Assembly (NCBI GenBank): GCA_019113265.1
Contig: DXHT01000029.1
Coordinates: forward strand, 1-48,812
From: Bacillota bacterium
GTDB lineage: Bacteria > Bacillota > Clostridia > Christensenellales > Pumilibacteraceae
DNA length: 48,812 bases
Reading direction: 5' to 3'
The position numbers were made by a program, and so were the translations under genes. Under the pieces are notes generated by a model. It searched no databases. It saw only the letters and a list, made by a program, of their open reading frames with translations, and was not told the origin of the DNA. Below, one piece after another: positions 8,762 through 17,519 of this stretch. Each line of letters opens with the position of its first letter. Positions within the stretch are counted from its first letter, which is position 1.

Positions 8762-8767
8762 ATTATA
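8762..8767 (-). promoter_or_regulatory. -10 element very close to the start codon
   Basis: TATAAT on the minus strand (8767-8762) with five bases before ATG 8756. No good -35 is visible at 16-18 bp. A GAGG lies 15 bp before the ATG but overlaps the -10 region, so it would not be transcribed. Confidence 0.5.
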
Positions 8768-8778
8768 TTATCCTCGAT

Positions 8779-8860
8779 CCGTTCATATGCCCGTGCCGTG
8801 CGTTCCCGTTCATATGCATGTGCCGCGTCGCCGTTCATGCGTCCGCGTCGCGTCCGTTCG
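8779..8860. repeat. degenerate tandem repeat starting CCGTTCATATGC
   Basis: CCGTTC-type starts recur at 8779, 8806, 8831 and 8854 (periods 27, 25 and 23 bp) with decreasing similarity. They lie upstream of the minus-strand unknown gene and between two divergent transcription units. Confidence 0.5.
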
Positions 8861-8975
8861 TTTTTGCGCCGCCATATCGCCGCTTTTCGATTTTTGCTGC
8901 CATGCCCCGTTTTGTCTTTTCTCCGCTTTTTCGCCCGTTATATATATAATAAAGACCGCGCGCGTAGGGGAATGC

Positions 8976-9036
8976 GTGCGGGGGAGCGGCGGGGAAGGCC
9001 CGCGTCGACAATATGCGGCATGCCCCGCGCTTTTTT
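8976..9036 (+). terminator. terminator-like hairpin before the S10 promoter
   Basis: GTGCGGGG (8976-8983) can pair with CCCCGCGC (9023-9030, one G-U), followed by TTTTTT (9031-9036). No gene precedes it on the plus strand. A TATAAT lies at 8945-8950 without a clear -35. It may insulate the S10 operon or end a small RNA. Confidence 0.45.
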
Positions 9037-9082
9037 CGTAAATAATTCGGCAAAAATAATTTGAAAATCTTGTGAAATTCGC

Positions 9083-9111
9083 TTGACGGATATTGACGCG
9101 TTTGATACAAT
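9083..9111 (+). promoter_or_regulatory. main promoter of the S10-spc-alpha superoperon
   Basis: TTGACG (9083-9088), a 17-bp spacer and TACAAT (9106-9111), preceded by an A/T-rich stretch (about 9037-9080) that could act as an UP element. It is the only strong promoter seen before rpsJ. Confidence 0.85.
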
Positions 9112-9117
9112 ATATAA

Positions 9118-9352
9118 GCTGCATTATAGCGTGCGGCAAAAATCAAGCGAAAAAGCGGAAGAATCCGGAGGTTACCGCAGTGCCGCCGCGGCTTGGGCGG
9201 AGCGGAGAACTTCGGAGGACGCGTGAGGGGACGCGATCCCCGTTCGCGGACGGCCTTGTTCGGGCGGCGATGAACCGCCTTTGAATATGCGCGAAAAAAG
9301 AAACGCGCGACGGGGTTGTCTTAAAAAGTCAAAAACGGAGGAAACAAACAAA
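9118..9352 (+). promoter_or_regulatory. long structured 5' leader of rpsJ
   Basis: About 235 nt from the predicted start of transcription to the rpsJ ATG. It is GC-rich with several complementary segments and no ORF with a Shine-Dalgarno site. S10 operons are often autoregulated by L4 through their leader, so this is a candidate for that. No specific RNA family was recognised. Confidence 0.45.
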
Positions 9353-9664
9353 ATGCGCAGTAATCAGAAAATTCGGATCAAGTTAAAGGCATACGACCAC
9401 GAGCTGCTTGACAAAAGCGCTCAGCGTATAGTCGACACCGTAAAGTCCACGGGGACTAAGGTGAGCGGACCCGTACCCCTTCCCACGGACAGGGAAGTGA
9501 TAACCGTCCTTCGCGCGGTGCACAAAGACAAGGATTCGAGAGATCAGTTCGAGATCAAAACGCACAAGCGACTTATAGACATATACAGTCCGTCGAGCAA
9601 AACGGTGGACTCGCTTATGAAGCTGGATCTTCCCGCAGGTGTGGATATCCAGATAAAACTGTAA
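9353..9664 (+). CDS. rpsJ: 30S ribosomal protein S10
   Basis: Small-subunit protein at the head of the 30S, also NusE in transcription antitermination. 103 residues, standard length. It begins [16 protein letters not shown] and carries the conserved VSGPVPLPT and THKRLIDIY segments. The start at 9353 is set by a GGAGG site 11 bp upstream; an in-frame ATG at 9281 would add a poorly conserved basic tail and is rejected. It is the first gene of the superoperon, 18 bp before rplC. Confidence 0.97.
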   Translation: MRSNQKIRIKLKAYDHELLDKSAQRIVDTVKSTGTKVSGPVPLPTDREVITVLRAVHKDKDSRDQFEIKTHKRLIDIYSPSSKTVDSLMKLDLPAGVDIQIKL

Positions 9665-9682
9665 GCAGGAGAGAAAAAGGAA

Positions 9683-10312
9683 ATGGAAAAAGCTATCTTA
9701 GGCAAAAAGGTCGGAATGACTCAGATCTTCTCCGAGAAGGGAGAGGCCGTTCCCGTTACGGTGGTTAAAGCCGGCCCCGTTACGGTGCTTCAAGTCAAGA
9801 CCATGGAGAAGGACGGTTACGGCGCGGTCAAAGTCGCATTTGAAGACATAGCCGCAAAGCGCGTGAGCAAGCCCGACATGGGACAGTTCAAAAAGGCGGG
9901 TTGCTCTCCCAAGAGATACCTCCGCGAACTCAAACTGGACAAGACGGATTACGAACCGGGCAGCGAGATAAAGTGCGACACCTTCGTCGCCGGCGACATG
10001 GTAGACGTGACCGGCATCACCAAGGGTCACGGATTCAGCGGCACGATCAAGCGCTGGAACCACCACAGACTTAAAATGACCCACGGCGTAGGCCCCGTGC
10101 ACAGAGAAGTCGGTTCGACGGGCGCGAACTCCACGCCGTCGCGCAAGATAAAGGGTCTTAAAGGTCCCGGACATTACGGTCACGAGCGCGTGACCATACA
10201 GAACCTCGAAATCGTGAAGGTGGACGCGGCGCGCGACGTACTTCTTATACGCGGCGCGATCCCCGGACCGAGAGGTTCGCTCGTGACGGTGAAATCCACC
10301 GTCAAGAAGTGA
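9683..10312 (+). CDS. rplC: 50S ribosomal protein L3
   Basis: Early-assembly large-subunit protein reaching the peptidyl-transferase centre. 209 residues, normal length, starting MEKAILGKKVGMTQIF. The conserved loop region KGHGFSGTIKRW and MTHGVGPVHREVGS is intact, including the Gln-modification neighbourhood of other L3 proteins. A purine-rich site (GGAGAG) precedes the ATG. It lies between rpsJ (18-bp gap) and rplD (19-bp gap). Confidence 0.97.
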   Translation: MEKAILGKKVGMTQIFSEKGEAVPVTVVKAGPVTVLQVKTMEKDGYGAVKVAFEDIAAKRVSKPDMGQFKKAGCSPKRYLRELKLDKTDYEPGSEIKCDTFVAGDMVDVTGITKGHGFSGTIKRWNHHRLKMTHGVGPVHREVGSTGANSTPSRKIKGLKGPGHYGHERVTIQNLEIVKVDAARDVLLIRGAIPGPRGSLVTVKSTVKK

Positions 10313-10331
10313 GAGGGAGGTAGAACGAATC

Positions 10332-10955
10332 ATGCCTAACGTAAAATTATACAAGCAGACGGGCGAAGAGGCGGGTACCGTATCCCTCGATGACGCCGTA
10401 TTCGGAGCGGAGCTCAACACCGCGGTCATCCACCAGGTAGTGGTAGCTCAGCTCGCAAACAAGAGGCAGGGAACGAAGAGCGCGCTCACCCGCGCGGAGG
10501 TCTCCGGAGGCGGCAGAAAGCCGTGGAGACAGAAGGGAACGGGCAACGCGCGTCAGGGCTCTATAAGAGCTCCCCAGTGGAAGCACGGCGGTATCGTGTT
10601 CGCACCCAAGCCCCGCGACTTCTCCATGAAGATAAACAAGAAGATGAAGGACGTTGCGTTCCGTAGCGCGATAAGCTCCAAAGTCACCGACGATCAGCTC
10701 AAAGTCGTAGACGAGATCAAGGTCGAAGGCAAGACGAAGGAAATGGCTGCGGTGATGAAGGCGCTCGGACTGGACAAGAGAACGCTCGTAGTCCTCACCG
10801 CCGGCGACGAACTCGCGGTACGCGCGGCGAACAACCTCGAAAAGGTGGACACCGTAAAGGCTGAAACGGTCAGCGTGCTCGACCTGATGAACCACACGGA
10901 CGTCGTTCTCACCAAGGCGGCGGCAAAGCAGATCGAGGAGGCGTATAAAGCATGA
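10332..10955 (+). CDS. rplD: 50S ribosomal protein L4
   Basis: Large-subunit protein lining the exit tunnel; in many bacteria it also represses its own operon through the S10 leader. 207 residues. The tunnel loop is visible as RAEVSGGGRKPWRQKGTGNARQ, cut here to the core GGGRKPWRQKGTG. A GGGAGG site precedes the ATG. The stop overlaps the rplW start as ATGA, so translation of the two is coupled. Confidence 0.97.
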   Translation: MPNVKLYKQTGEEAGTVSLDDAVFGAELNTAVIHQVVVAQLANKRQGTKSALTRAEVSGGGRKPWRQKGTGNARQGSIRAPQWKHGGIVFAPKPRDFSMKINKKMKDVAFRSAISSKVTDDQLKVVDEIKVEGKTKEMAAVMKALGLDKRTLVVLTAGDELAVRAANNLEKVDTVKAETVSVLDLMNHTDVVLTKAAAKQIEEAYKA

Positions 10956-11242
10956 ACGCATACGACGTTATAATAAAGCCCGTACTTACCGAAAAGGCGT
11001 ATGACGGCATCGCGTCCAAGAAGTACTGCTTCTATGTGAAAACGGATGCGACCAAGACGGACGTCAAGAATGCCGTCGAGAAGATATTCGAAGTGGAAGT
11101 GGAGAGCGTGAACATCATCAATCTCCGCGGAAAGAGAAAGAGAGAGCGCGGCACCGTGGGTTACACCTCCGATCGCAAGAAGGCGTACGTCAAGCTCACG
11201 GAAAAGTCCAAGACGATACCGTTCTTCGACAGTCTTGCGTAA
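10952..11242 (+). CDS. rplW: 50S ribosomal protein L23
   Basis: Sits at the exit of the peptide tunnel and is the docking site for trigger factor and SRP. 96 residues, typical of Gram-positive L23. Conserved features are the IIKPVLTEKA start and the basic RGKRKRERG loop. The ATG overlaps the last 4 bp of rplD (ATGA). Confidence 0.97.
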   Translation: MNAYDVIIKPVLTEKAYDGIASKKYCFYVKTDATKTDVKNAVEKIFEVEVESVNIINLRGKRKRERGTVGYTSDRKKAYVKLTEKSKTIPFFDSLA

Positions 11243-11256
11243 TTAAGGAGTGACAC

Positions 11257-12081
11257 ATGGCAATTAAGAGATACAAGCCCATTACCCCGGGCACGAGATT
11301 CAAGACGGTTTCCTCCTTTGAAGAGGTGACGAAGAAGAGCCCTGAAAAGTCGCTGCTCGTCGCCATCAGACACAAGGCGGGAAGAAACGCATACGGTCGC
11401 ATAACCGTGCGTCAGCGCGGCGGCGGCAACAAGACGAAGTACCGTATAATAGACTTCAAGAGGGATAAGGACGGCATCCCCGCCAAGGTAACGGCCATAG
11501 AGTACGATCCCAACCGCACGGCGTACATCGCACTGCTGTGCTATGCGGACGGCGAGAAGAGATACATCCTCGCTCCCGTGGGACTTACGGCGGGCGACAC
11601 CGTGGTAAGCGGATCGGACGCGGACATAAAGGCGGGCAACGCGCTTCCTCTTGCGGACATCCCCGTAGGTACGTTCGTCCACAACATCGAGATGCAGCCG
11701 GGACGCGGCGGACAGATAGCCAAGACGGCGGGCGCTGCGGCGCAGCTCATGGCTAAGGAAGGCGAGTACGCGACGCTCAGACTCCCCAGCGGCGAGATGA
11801 GATACATTCTTGCGAGATGCAAGGCGACTGTCGGACAGGTAGGCAACCTCGACCACGAGCTTGTCAGCCTGGGCAAGGCAGGCAGAAAGCGCCACATGGG
11901 CAGAAGGCCGGAAGTGCGCGGCGTGGTCATGAACCCCAACGATCACCCTCACGGCGGCGGCGAAGGCAAATCGCCCATCGGCAGACCGACACCCGTTACT
12001 CCTTGGGGCGTTCCCACTCTCGGTTACAAGACGAGGAAGAAGCGCAAGTCGAATAAGTTCATCATCAAGAGAGTCAATTAG
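11257..12081 (+). CDS. rplB: 50S ribosomal protein L2
   Basis: Essential for subunit association and peptidyl transfer. 274 residues. It begins [14 protein letters not shown] and ends with the conserved region [20 protein letters not shown], whose histidine is implicated in peptidyl-transferase function. Start is 14 bp after rplW with an AAGGAG site. Confidence 0.98.
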   Translation: MAIKRYKPITPGTRFKTVSSFEEVTKKSPEKSLLVAIRHKAGRNAYGRITVRQRGGGNKTKYRIIDFKRDKDGIPAKVTAIEYDPNRTAYIALLCYADGEKRYILAPVGLTAGDTVVSGSDADIKAGNALPLADIPVGTFVHNIEMQPGRGGQIAKTAGAAAQLMAKEGEYATLRLPSGEMRYILARCKATVGQVGNLDHELVSLGKAGRKRHMGRRPEVRGVVMNPNDHPHGGGEGKSPIGRPTPVTPWGVPTLGYKTRKKRKSNKFIIKRVN

Positions 12082-12092
12082 GAGAGAGCGAG

Positions 12093-12371
12093 ATGTCAAG
12101 AAGCGTCAAGAAAGGCCCTTACGTGGAGAAGAAGCTCTACGATAAGATAACGGCTATGATAAAGAACAACGAGAAGAAGGTCGTCAAGACCTGGTCGAGA
12201 AGCTCGACGATAATGCCCGAGTTCATCGACTTCACCATCGCCGTACACGACGGACGCAAGCACGTTCCCGTATACTGCACGGAAGAGATGGTCGGACATA
12301 AACTCGGCGAATTCGCTCCCACTCGCACGTTCCGCGGACACGGCGGCGACAAGACGGCGAAGGGCAAGTAA
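12093..12371 (+). CDS. rpsS: 30S ribosomal protein S19
   Basis: Binds at the 30S head together with S13 and contacts the A-site finger. 92 residues, standard. It starts [15 protein letters not shown] and ends with the conserved [13 protein letters not shown] region. A GGAGAG site precedes the ATG, 11 bp after rplB. Confidence 0.97.
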   Translation: MSRSVKKGPYVEKKLYDKITAMIKNNEKKVVKTWSRSSTIMPEFIDFTIAVHDGRKHVPVYCTEEMVGHKLGEFAPTRTFRGHGGDKTAKGK

Positions 12372-12385
12372 TCCCGGAGGGTACA

Positions 12386-12778
12386 ATGGCAAAGAGAATA
12401 AGAGAAAAGGCGAAGGCCCGCCGCGAGGCTAAGGACACTCGTCCCGCCGCGACGGCAAAATACATCAGGATCTCCCCCTCCAAAGCGCGCGTTGTAATGA
12501 ACGCCGTGCGCGGCAAGTCCGTAACGGAGGCGATAGCCATCCTCGAAAACATGCCCAAAGCGGCAAGCGAGCCCCTCGTTAAGCTGATAGGCAGCGCGGC
12601 GGCGAACGCGGAGAACAACAAGGGACTTGCCAAAGACGAGCTTTACGTCGCCGAGATAAGGGCGGATGCGGGTCCTATATACAAGAGATACCAGCCCGTA
12701 AGCAAGGGCAGAGCGCATTCGATCATGAAGCGCACGAGCCATCTTACGGTAGTGCTCGGCAGCAAAGAGGAGGCATAA
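12386..12778 (+). CDS. rplV: 50S ribosomal protein L22 with extended N-terminus
   Basis: Lines the exit tunnel; its beta-hairpin (around GRAHSIMKRTSHL) forms part of the constriction where macrolides act. 130 residues against about 110-115 usual. The extra length is a basic N-terminal segment of roughly 20 residues before the canonical AKYIRISPSKAR start. A GGAGGG site supports the chosen ATG, so the extension is probably translated. Confidence 0.95.
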   Translation: MAKRIREKAKARREAKDTRPAATAKYIRISPSKARVVMNAVRGKSVTEAIAILENMPKAASEPLVKLIGSAAANAENNKGLAKDELYVAEIRADAGPIYKRYQPVSKGRAHSIMKRTSHLTVVLGSKEEA

Positions 12779-12781
12779 CGC

Positions 12782-13459
12782 ATGGGACAGAAAGTTAATC
12801 CCCACGGACTCAGAGTGGGCGTAATCAACGGCTGGAACGCTCAGTGGTATGCCGGCAAGAAGGATTTCGGAAAGAACCTCAAACAGGATTACGACATCCG
12901 CAACTTCATAAAGAAAAAGTACTATTCGTTCGGTATCAGCAAGATAGTGATCGAGCGCAGTCAGAACAAGGTATCCGTCAACATCTACACGGGTAAGACG
13001 GGACTTATGATCGGACAGAAGGGCGCGGGCGTCGAGCAGATAAGGAACGAGCTGAAAAAGCTCACCGGTCTTCCCGACATCAGGATAAACATCCACGAGG
13101 TCAAGAAGGTGGATATGGATGCGACTCTCGTTGCAGAAAATATCGCGTTCCGCCTCGAAAAGCGTGAGTCCTTCCGCCGCACGATGAAGAAGTTCATGGG
13201 CAACGTCATGAGAAGCGGCGCAAAGGGTGTCAAGATCATGGTCAGCGGCAGACTGGACGGCGCGGAGATCGCGCGCAGCGAGCAGTACCATGAGGGTTCG
13301 ATACCCCTTCAGACGCTCCGTGCGGACATAGATTACGGTTTTGCGGAAGCGCACACGACTTTCGGCGTCATCGGCGTCAAAGTGTGGATATACAAGGGCG
13401 AAGTTCTTCCCAAGGCGGACAGCCGCAGGGCAGGAGGAAACGACAATGTTAATGCCTAA
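12782..13459 (+). CDS. rpsC: 30S ribosomal protein S3
   Basis: Lines the mRNA entry channel and has helicase activity with S4 and S5. 225 residues: N-terminal domain starting [13 protein letters not shown], a KH domain with [14 protein letters not shown], and a C-terminal domain with the [12 protein letters not shown] motif. It starts 3 bp after rplV, and its last 14 bp overlap rplP in another frame. Confidence 0.97.
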   Translation: MGQKVNPHGLRVGVINGWNAQWYAGKKDFGKNLKQDYDIRNFIKKKYYSFGISKIVIERSQNKVSVNIYTGKTGLMIGQKGAGVEQIRNELKKLTGLPDIRINIHEVKKVDMDATLVAENIAFRLEKRESFRRTMKKFMGNVMRSGAKGVKIMVSGRLDGAEIARSEQYHEGSIPLQTLRADIDYGFAEAHTTFGVIGVKVWIYKGEVLPKADSRRAGGNDNVNA

Positions 13460-13892
13460 AAGAGTAAAGAGAAGACGCGTTCATCGCGGCCGCATGAAGG
13501 GCAAGGCGCTCCGCGGCAACAAGGTCGCATACGGCGAGTACGGACTCGCGGCGGCCGAGTGCGGCTGGATCACCTCCCGTCAGATAGAAGCGGCGCGTAT
13601 TGCGATGACGAGATATATCAAGCGCGGCGGACAGGTGTGGATAGACATATTCCCTCACAAGCCGGTGACGAAGAAGCCTGCGGACACCCGAATGGGTTCC
13701 GGTAAAGGTTCGCCCGAATTCTGGGTAGCGGTAGTCAAGCCGGGTCGCGTTATGTTCGAAATATCGGGAGTCACCGAAGACATAGCCAAAGAGGCTCTGA
13801 GGCTGGCGTCCCACAAACTTCCCGTCAAATGCAAGTTCCTGCGCAAGGGCGAGCAGCTTACGGGGGTAAAAGAAGAGGAGGTCGAAGCGTAA
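13446..13892 (+). CDS. rplP: 50S ribosomal protein L16
   Basis: Binds near the A-site tRNA elbow and the peptidyl-transferase centre. 148 residues beginning [16 protein letters not shown], the family start. An AGGAGG site about 8 bp upstream, inside the end of rpsC, fixes the ATG at 13446; longer in-frame extensions are rejected. The conserved [20 protein letters not shown] region is present. The stop overlaps the rpmC start by one base (TAATG). Confidence 0.97.
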   Translation: MLMPKRVKRRRVHRGRMKGKALRGNKVAYGEYGLAAAECGWITSRQIEAARIAMTRYIKRGGQVWIDIFPHKPVTKKPADTRMGSGKGSPEFWVAVVKPGRVMFEISGVTEDIAKEALRLASHKLPVKCKFLRKGEQLTGVKEEEVEA

Positions 13893-14086
13893 TGAAAGCC
13901 AAGCAAGTGCATGACATGACGGACGCCGAGCTCGAAGCGAAGCTGACGGAGCTTAAAGCGGAACTGTTCAATCTGCGTTTCAGCCACGCGACCCATCAGC
14001 TTAGCAACCCCATGCAGCTCAAAAACACCAAGCGCGACATCGCGCGCATCAAGACCGTGATGAGCGAGAGAGCCAGGAAGGCGTAA
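13892..14086 (+). CDS. rpmC: 50S ribosomal protein L29
   Basis: Small helical protein beside the tunnel exit, next to L23. 64 residues starting [18 protein letters not shown], with the [13 protein letters not shown] signature. The ATG shares one base with the rplP stop and an AGAGGAGG site lies upstream inside rplP. Confidence 0.96.
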   Translation: MKAKQVHDMTDAELEAKLTELKAELFNLRFSHATHQLSNPMQLKNTKRDIARIKTVMSERARKA

Positions 14087-14097
14087 GGAGAGGGACC

Positions 14098-14355
14098 ATG
14101 GAAGAAAGAAATCAGCGCAAAGTAAGAGCGGGCGTTGTCGTGAGCGACAAGATGGATAAGACCGTCGTCGTCGCGGTACTCGACAAGATCAAGCACCCGA
14201 TATACAAAAAGACGATGAACAAGACCAAGAAATACAAGGTCCACGACGAGAAGAACGAAGCGGGCGTGGGCGACTACGTGGAGATAGAGGAAACCAGACC
14301 TCTTTCCAAGGACAAGTATTTCCGTCTCGTGCGCATCGTGGAGAAAGCAAAGTAA
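14098..14355 (+). CDS. rpsQ: 30S ribosomal protein S17
   Basis: OB-fold protein of the 30S body. 85 residues with the conserved [14 protein letters not shown] start of the fold and [15 protein letters not shown] end. GGAGAG precedes the ATG; 11-bp gap to rpmC and 12-bp gap to rplN. Confidence 0.97.
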   Translation: MEERNQRKVRAGVVVSDKMDKTVVVAVLDKIKHPIYKKTMNKTKKYKVHDEKNEAGVGDYVEIEETRPLSKDKYFRLVRIVEKAK

Positions 14356-14367
14356 GGAGAACCGACC

Positions 14368-14736
14368 ATGATACAACCGCAGACATATCTTAAAGTAGCC
14401 GACAACAGCGGCGCGAAAGAAATAATGTGCATAAGGGTACTCGGCGGCTCCTTCAGACGCAGCGGCAATATCGGCGACGTCATAATAGCGTCCGTCAAGT
14501 CCGCAACGCCGGGCGGTACGGTGAAAAAGGGCGACGTCGTAAGAGCAGTCATAGTACGCAGCCATAAGGGAATAACCCGTCCCGACGGCAGCCACATCAG
14601 ATTCGACGACAACGCGGCGGTCATCATCGATACGCAGAAGCAGCCCCGCGGCACCCGAATCTTCGGACCGATAGCGAGAGAGCTCCGCGAGAAAGATTAC
14701 ATGAAGATCATATCGCTTGCTCCCGAGGTATATTAA
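14368..14736 (+). CDS. rplN: 50S ribosomal protein L14
   Basis: Large-subunit interface protein, also the docking site of RsfS. 122 residues, exactly the usual length, starting [18 protein letters not shown] and ending with [12 protein letters not shown] and SLAPEVY. A GGAGA site precedes the ATG. Confidence 0.98.
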   Translation: MIQPQTYLKVADNSGAKEIMCIRVLGGSFRRSGNIGDVIIASVKSATPGGTVKKGDVVRAVIVRSHKGITRPDGSHIRFDDNAAVIIDTQKQPRGTRIFGPIARELREKDYMKIISLAPEVY

Positions 14737-14748
14737 GCAGGAGGACGT

Positions 14749-15219
14749 ATGAACAGTTTGAACGTAAAAAAAGGCGATAACGTCATCGTCCTTGCAGGAC
14801 AGGACAAAGGCAAGAAGGGAACGGTCATATCCGCATCTCCCAAGAACCAGACGGTGAGAGTGGAAGGCGTCAATACCGTTACCAAGCACGTAAAGCCCAG
14901 AGGCCCTCAGAACCCCGGCGGCATCATGAAAGAGCCGGGCAACATCCACGTCAGCAACGTGCAGATCATCTGCCCCGACTGCGGCAAGCCCACGAGAGTG
15001 GGCCACGCGATCGTCGACGGCAAGAAGGCGCGCGTATGCAAGCACTGCGGCGCATCCCTCGACAAGCAGGCGAAAGCGGCGGTGAAGAAGGAAAAGAAGG
15101 CTGCTAAAAAGGCTAAGAAGGAAACGGAAGCGACCGAAGCGCCCGTGGCTGAGACGCCCGCGGCAGAGGAAGCTCCCGCAAAGAAGAAGCCGGCAAGAAA
15201 GGCCAAGAAGGCTGAATAA
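14749..15219 (+). CDS. rplX: 50S ribosomal protein L24, zinc type, with Lys/Ala-rich tail
   Basis: Assembly initiator near the tunnel exit. 156 residues against about 105 usual. The KOW domain (about 5-40) is followed by a conserved part that carries two Cys pairs, Cys75/78 and Cys97/100, where many L24 proteins have none, so a zinc ribbon is likely. From about residue 106 a tail of about 50 residues made almost only of Lys, Ala, Glu and Pro follows. The GGAGG site is strong. The next gene, rplE, carries a similar tail at its N-terminus; see findings. Confidence 0.95.
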   Translation: MNSLNVKKGDNVIVLAGQDKGKKGTVISASPKNQTVRVEGVNTVTKHVKPRGPQNPGGIMKEPGNIHVSNVQIICPDCGKPTRVGHAIVDGKKARVCKHCGASLDKQAKAAVKKEKKAAKKAKKETEATEAPVAETPAAEEAPAKKKPARKAKKAE

Positions 15220-15254
15220 TCGAATCAAGGTAAGTATTACCGGAGGAACCCACA

Positions 15255-15926
15255 GTGGCAGAGAACAAGACCAAGCAGGCGGCAACGGAAGCAAAGGAAA
15301 CCGCTGAACCTGCAAAAGCAAAGGCTCCCGCAAAGAAAGCGGCGAAGAAGTCGGAGCCGGCTCCCAAGAAGTACTCTCAGGACGGCAGATACAGACTTTA
15401 CGCGCGTTACGTCGAGGAGATCGTGCCCGCTCTCATGAACGAGCGCGGATACAAGAACGTGATGCAGGTGCCCAAGATCGACAAGATTGTCGTGAACATG
15501 AGACTGGGCGACGTAAAGGACAACGCGAAGAGCATACAGACGGCGATAGGCGAGCTGGGACAGATAACCGGACAGAAGCCGGTGGTATGCAAGGCGAAGA
15601 AGTCCGTCGCTAACTTCAAAGTGAGAGAGGGAATGACCATAGGCGCGAAAGTGACGCTGAGAGGACTGCGCGCATACGAGTTTTTCGATAAGCTCGTCAG
15701 CATCGCGCTGCCCCGCGTGCGCGACTTCCGCGGTATCTCCGGAAAGTCCTTCGACGGCAGAGGCAACTATGCGCTGGGCGTCAAAGAGCAGATAATCTTC
15801 CCCGAAATCTCCTACGAACTCGTGGAGAAACTGCGCGGATTCGACGTAGCCGTAATAACGACGGCGAGAACGGACGATGAGGCAAAGGCGCTTCTTACGA
15901 AGCTGGGAATGCCCTTCAAGAATTAG
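15255..15926 (+). CDS. rplE: 50S ribosomal protein L5 with Lys/Ala-rich N-terminal extension
   Basis: Binds 5S rRNA in the central protuberance and contacts P-site tRNA. 223 residues against about 180 usual. The canonical protein begins near residue 43 ([15 protein letters not shown]). Before it lies a low-complexity segment of Lys, Ala, Pro and Glu. The GTG start at 15255 has a GGAGG site 8 bp ahead and no better start exists nearer the canonical domain, so the extension appears to be translated. Conserved VNMRLGDV and [17 protein letters not shown] are present. Confidence 0.95.
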   Translation: MAENKTKQAATEAKETAEPAKAKAPAKKAAKKSEPAPKKYSQDGRYRLYARYVEEIVPALMNERGYKNVMQVPKIDKIVVNMRLGDVKDNAKSIQTAIGELGQITGQKPVVCKAKKSVANFKVREGMTIGAKVTLRGLRAYEFFDKLVSIALPRVRDFRGISGKSFDGRGNYALGVKEQIIFPEISYELVEKLRGFDVAVITTARTDDEAKALLTKLGMPFKN

Positions 15927-15937
15927 GAGAACGGACT

Positions 15938-16123
15938 ATGGCAAAGAAAGCTATGAAATTAAAGCAGCAGAGGCCTGCGAAATACTCCACGAGAGCGTAT
16001 ACGAGATGCTCGATATGCGGCAGACCTCACTCGGTGCTGCGTAAGTACGGAATATGCAGGATATGTTTCAGGGAGCTTGCCTACAAGGGCGAGATACCCG
16101 GTGTGCATAAATCCAGTTGGTAA
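15938..16123 (+). CDS. rpsN: 30S ribosomal protein S14, zinc type
   Basis: 30S head protein, 61 residues, the short zinc-dependent (type Z) form. The zinc ligands are Cys24/Cys27 and Cys40/Cys43 (CSIC and CRIC). GGAGA precedes the ATG; 11 bp after rplE. Confidence 0.97.
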   Translation: MAKKAMKLKQQRPAKYSTRAYTRCSICGRPHSVLRKYGICRICFRELAYKGEIPGVHKSSW

Positions 16124-16138
16124 GGAGGCGTTAAGATC

Positions 16139-16555
16139 ATGAATACGACAGATCCCATTGCAGATCTTCTTACGAGGATCAGAAACGCTCTTACCGCCCG
16201 TCACGAAACGGTAAACGTACCCGTAAGCAAGATGAAGAAAGCGATCGCGGACATACTTCTCGAAGAGGGCTATGTATCCGCAGTCGAAGTCGTAAGCGTC
16301 AAGGACGACAGCACCGGCAAGGCGCACGACGAACTCAAAATAACGCTCAAATACGGCCCGGACAAACAGAACGTGATAACCAATCTCAAACGCGTTTCCA
16401 AGCCCGGACTGAGAGTATACGCGGGATGCGAAGATCTTCCCAAGGTGCTTGACGGACTGGGTATCGCGATAATATCCACGTCCAAAGGCGTTATGACCGA
16501 CAAGCAGGCGAGAGCCGGCAAGATGGGCGGAGAAGTGCTCGCCTATGTGTGGTAA
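16139..16555 (+). CDS. rpsH: 30S ribosomal protein S8
   Basis: Central-domain 16S rRNA binder and, in E. coli, the repressor of the spc operon. 138 residues. It has the [14 protein letters not shown] start and the C-terminal [13 protein letters not shown] signature followed by [15 protein letters not shown] site lies 10 bp ahead of the ATG. Confidence 0.97.
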   Translation: MNTTDPIADLLTRIRNALTARHETVNVPVSKMKKAIADILLEEGYVSAVEVVSVKDDSTGKAHDELKITLKYGPDKQNVITNLKRVSKPGLRVYAGCEDLPKVLDGLGIAIISTSKGVMTDKQARAGKMGGEVLAYVW

Positions 16556-16564
16556 GGAGGCCTT

Positions 16565-17131
16565 ATGTCGAGAGTAGGAAGACATCCCATTGCGCTGCCC
16601 GAAAAGGTGTCCGTTTCGATAAACGGACCGGAAGTGACCGTCAGCGGTCCTCTGGGCAGCCTTAGCAGAAGAATAGAGAGCAAGTACATCACGGCGAAGG
16701 CGGAGAACGGCCACGTTTACGTGGAGCGTAGCTCCGAGATAAAGGAAGCCAAGTCGGCGCACGGACTTTACCGTCAGCTGATAGCCAACATGGTCTCCGG
16801 CGTCGTAAAACCCTTCACCAAGACGCTTGTCGTCTCCGGCGTAGGTTACCGCGCGGCGGTGCAGGGCAACAAGCTCGTGCTCAACATCGGTTACTCTCAT
16901 CCCATCGAAATGACCCTTCCCGAAGGAGTCAAGGCGGAGGCGAAGGAGAGCGACGACAAAGATAAGAAGGCGCTGCTCGTCGTAGTGTCCGGTATCGACA
17001 AAGAGGCGGTCGGACAGTTTGCGGCGACGATCAAAGCCAAGCGTCCCGTCGAGCCGTACCACGGATACGGCATCCATTACAGCGACGAGGTCGTAATCCG
17101 CAAGGAGGGCAAGACTTCGGGTAAGAAGTAA
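16565..17131 (+). CDS. rplF: 50S ribosomal protein L6
   Basis: Two-domain protein near the factor-binding centre. 188 residues, slightly longer than usual because of a charged insertion near residues 125-138 (rich in Lys, Asp and Glu) and a basic tail. It starts [17 protein letters not shown]; the C-terminal [16 protein letters not shown] motif is intact. The GGAGG site overlaps the end of rpsH. Confidence 0.96.
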   Translation: MSRVGRHPIALPEKVSVSINGPEVTVSGPLGSLSRRIESKYITAKAENGHVYVERSSEIKEAKSAHGLYRQLIANMVSGVVKPFTKTLVVSGVGYRAAVQGNKLVLNIGYSHPIEMTLPEGVKAEAKESDDKDKKALLVVVSGIDKEAVGQFAATIKAKRPVEPYHGYGIHYSDEVVIRKEGKTSGKK

Positions 17132-17140
17132 CAGAGCGTT

Positions 17141-17503
17141 ATGATCAACAGAGAAAACAAAAACGAGATAAGACTCAAAAGACATAAGAGAGTGCGCGCT
17201 CACGTCAGCGGCACCGCGGAACGCCCTCGTCTGTCCGTATATCGCAGTACGAACAACATATACGTGCAGCTGATAGATGACGAGAAGGCTGTCACGCTTT
17301 GCGCTTCCTCCACCAAGTCTAAGGACCTCAAAATCAAGGGAAAGACCAAGACGGAAGCCGCCGTTGCGGTAGGCAAGGACATCGCCAAGAAGGCAAAGGC
17401 TCTTAAAATCAAGAAAGCCGTGTTCGACAGAGGCGGATATCTTTACATCGGCAGGGTGAAAGCCGTAGCCGACGGTGCGCGCGAAGGCGGGCTTGAGATC
17501 TGA
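17141..17503 (+). CDS. rplR: 50S ribosomal protein L18
   Basis: 5S rRNA-binding partner of L5 in the central protuberance. 120 residues, normal. It has a basic N-terminus, the [20 protein letters not shown] segment and the end [20 protein letters not shown]. The Shine-Dalgarno site is weak (AGAG); it probably relies on coupling to rplF 9 bp upstream. Confidence 0.96.
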   Translation: MINRENKNEIRLKRHKRVRAHVSGTAERPRLSVYRSTNNIYVQLIDDEKAVTLCASSTKSKDLKIKGKTKTEAAVAVGKDIAKKAKALKIKKAVFDRGGYLYIGRVKAVADGAREGGLEI

Positions 17504-17519
17504 GGGAGGACTGACTGAA

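Noticed and set aside
8945-9036. Idea that this segment encodes the signal recognition particle RNA
   Set aside because: The size and G-rich hairpin fit loosely, but the conserved apical loop core (GGAAGGAAGCAG type) is absent.
9281-9352. N-terminal extension of S10 from an upstream ATG
   Set aside because: The strong GGAGG lies just before ATG 9353, and the canonical S10 start is there.
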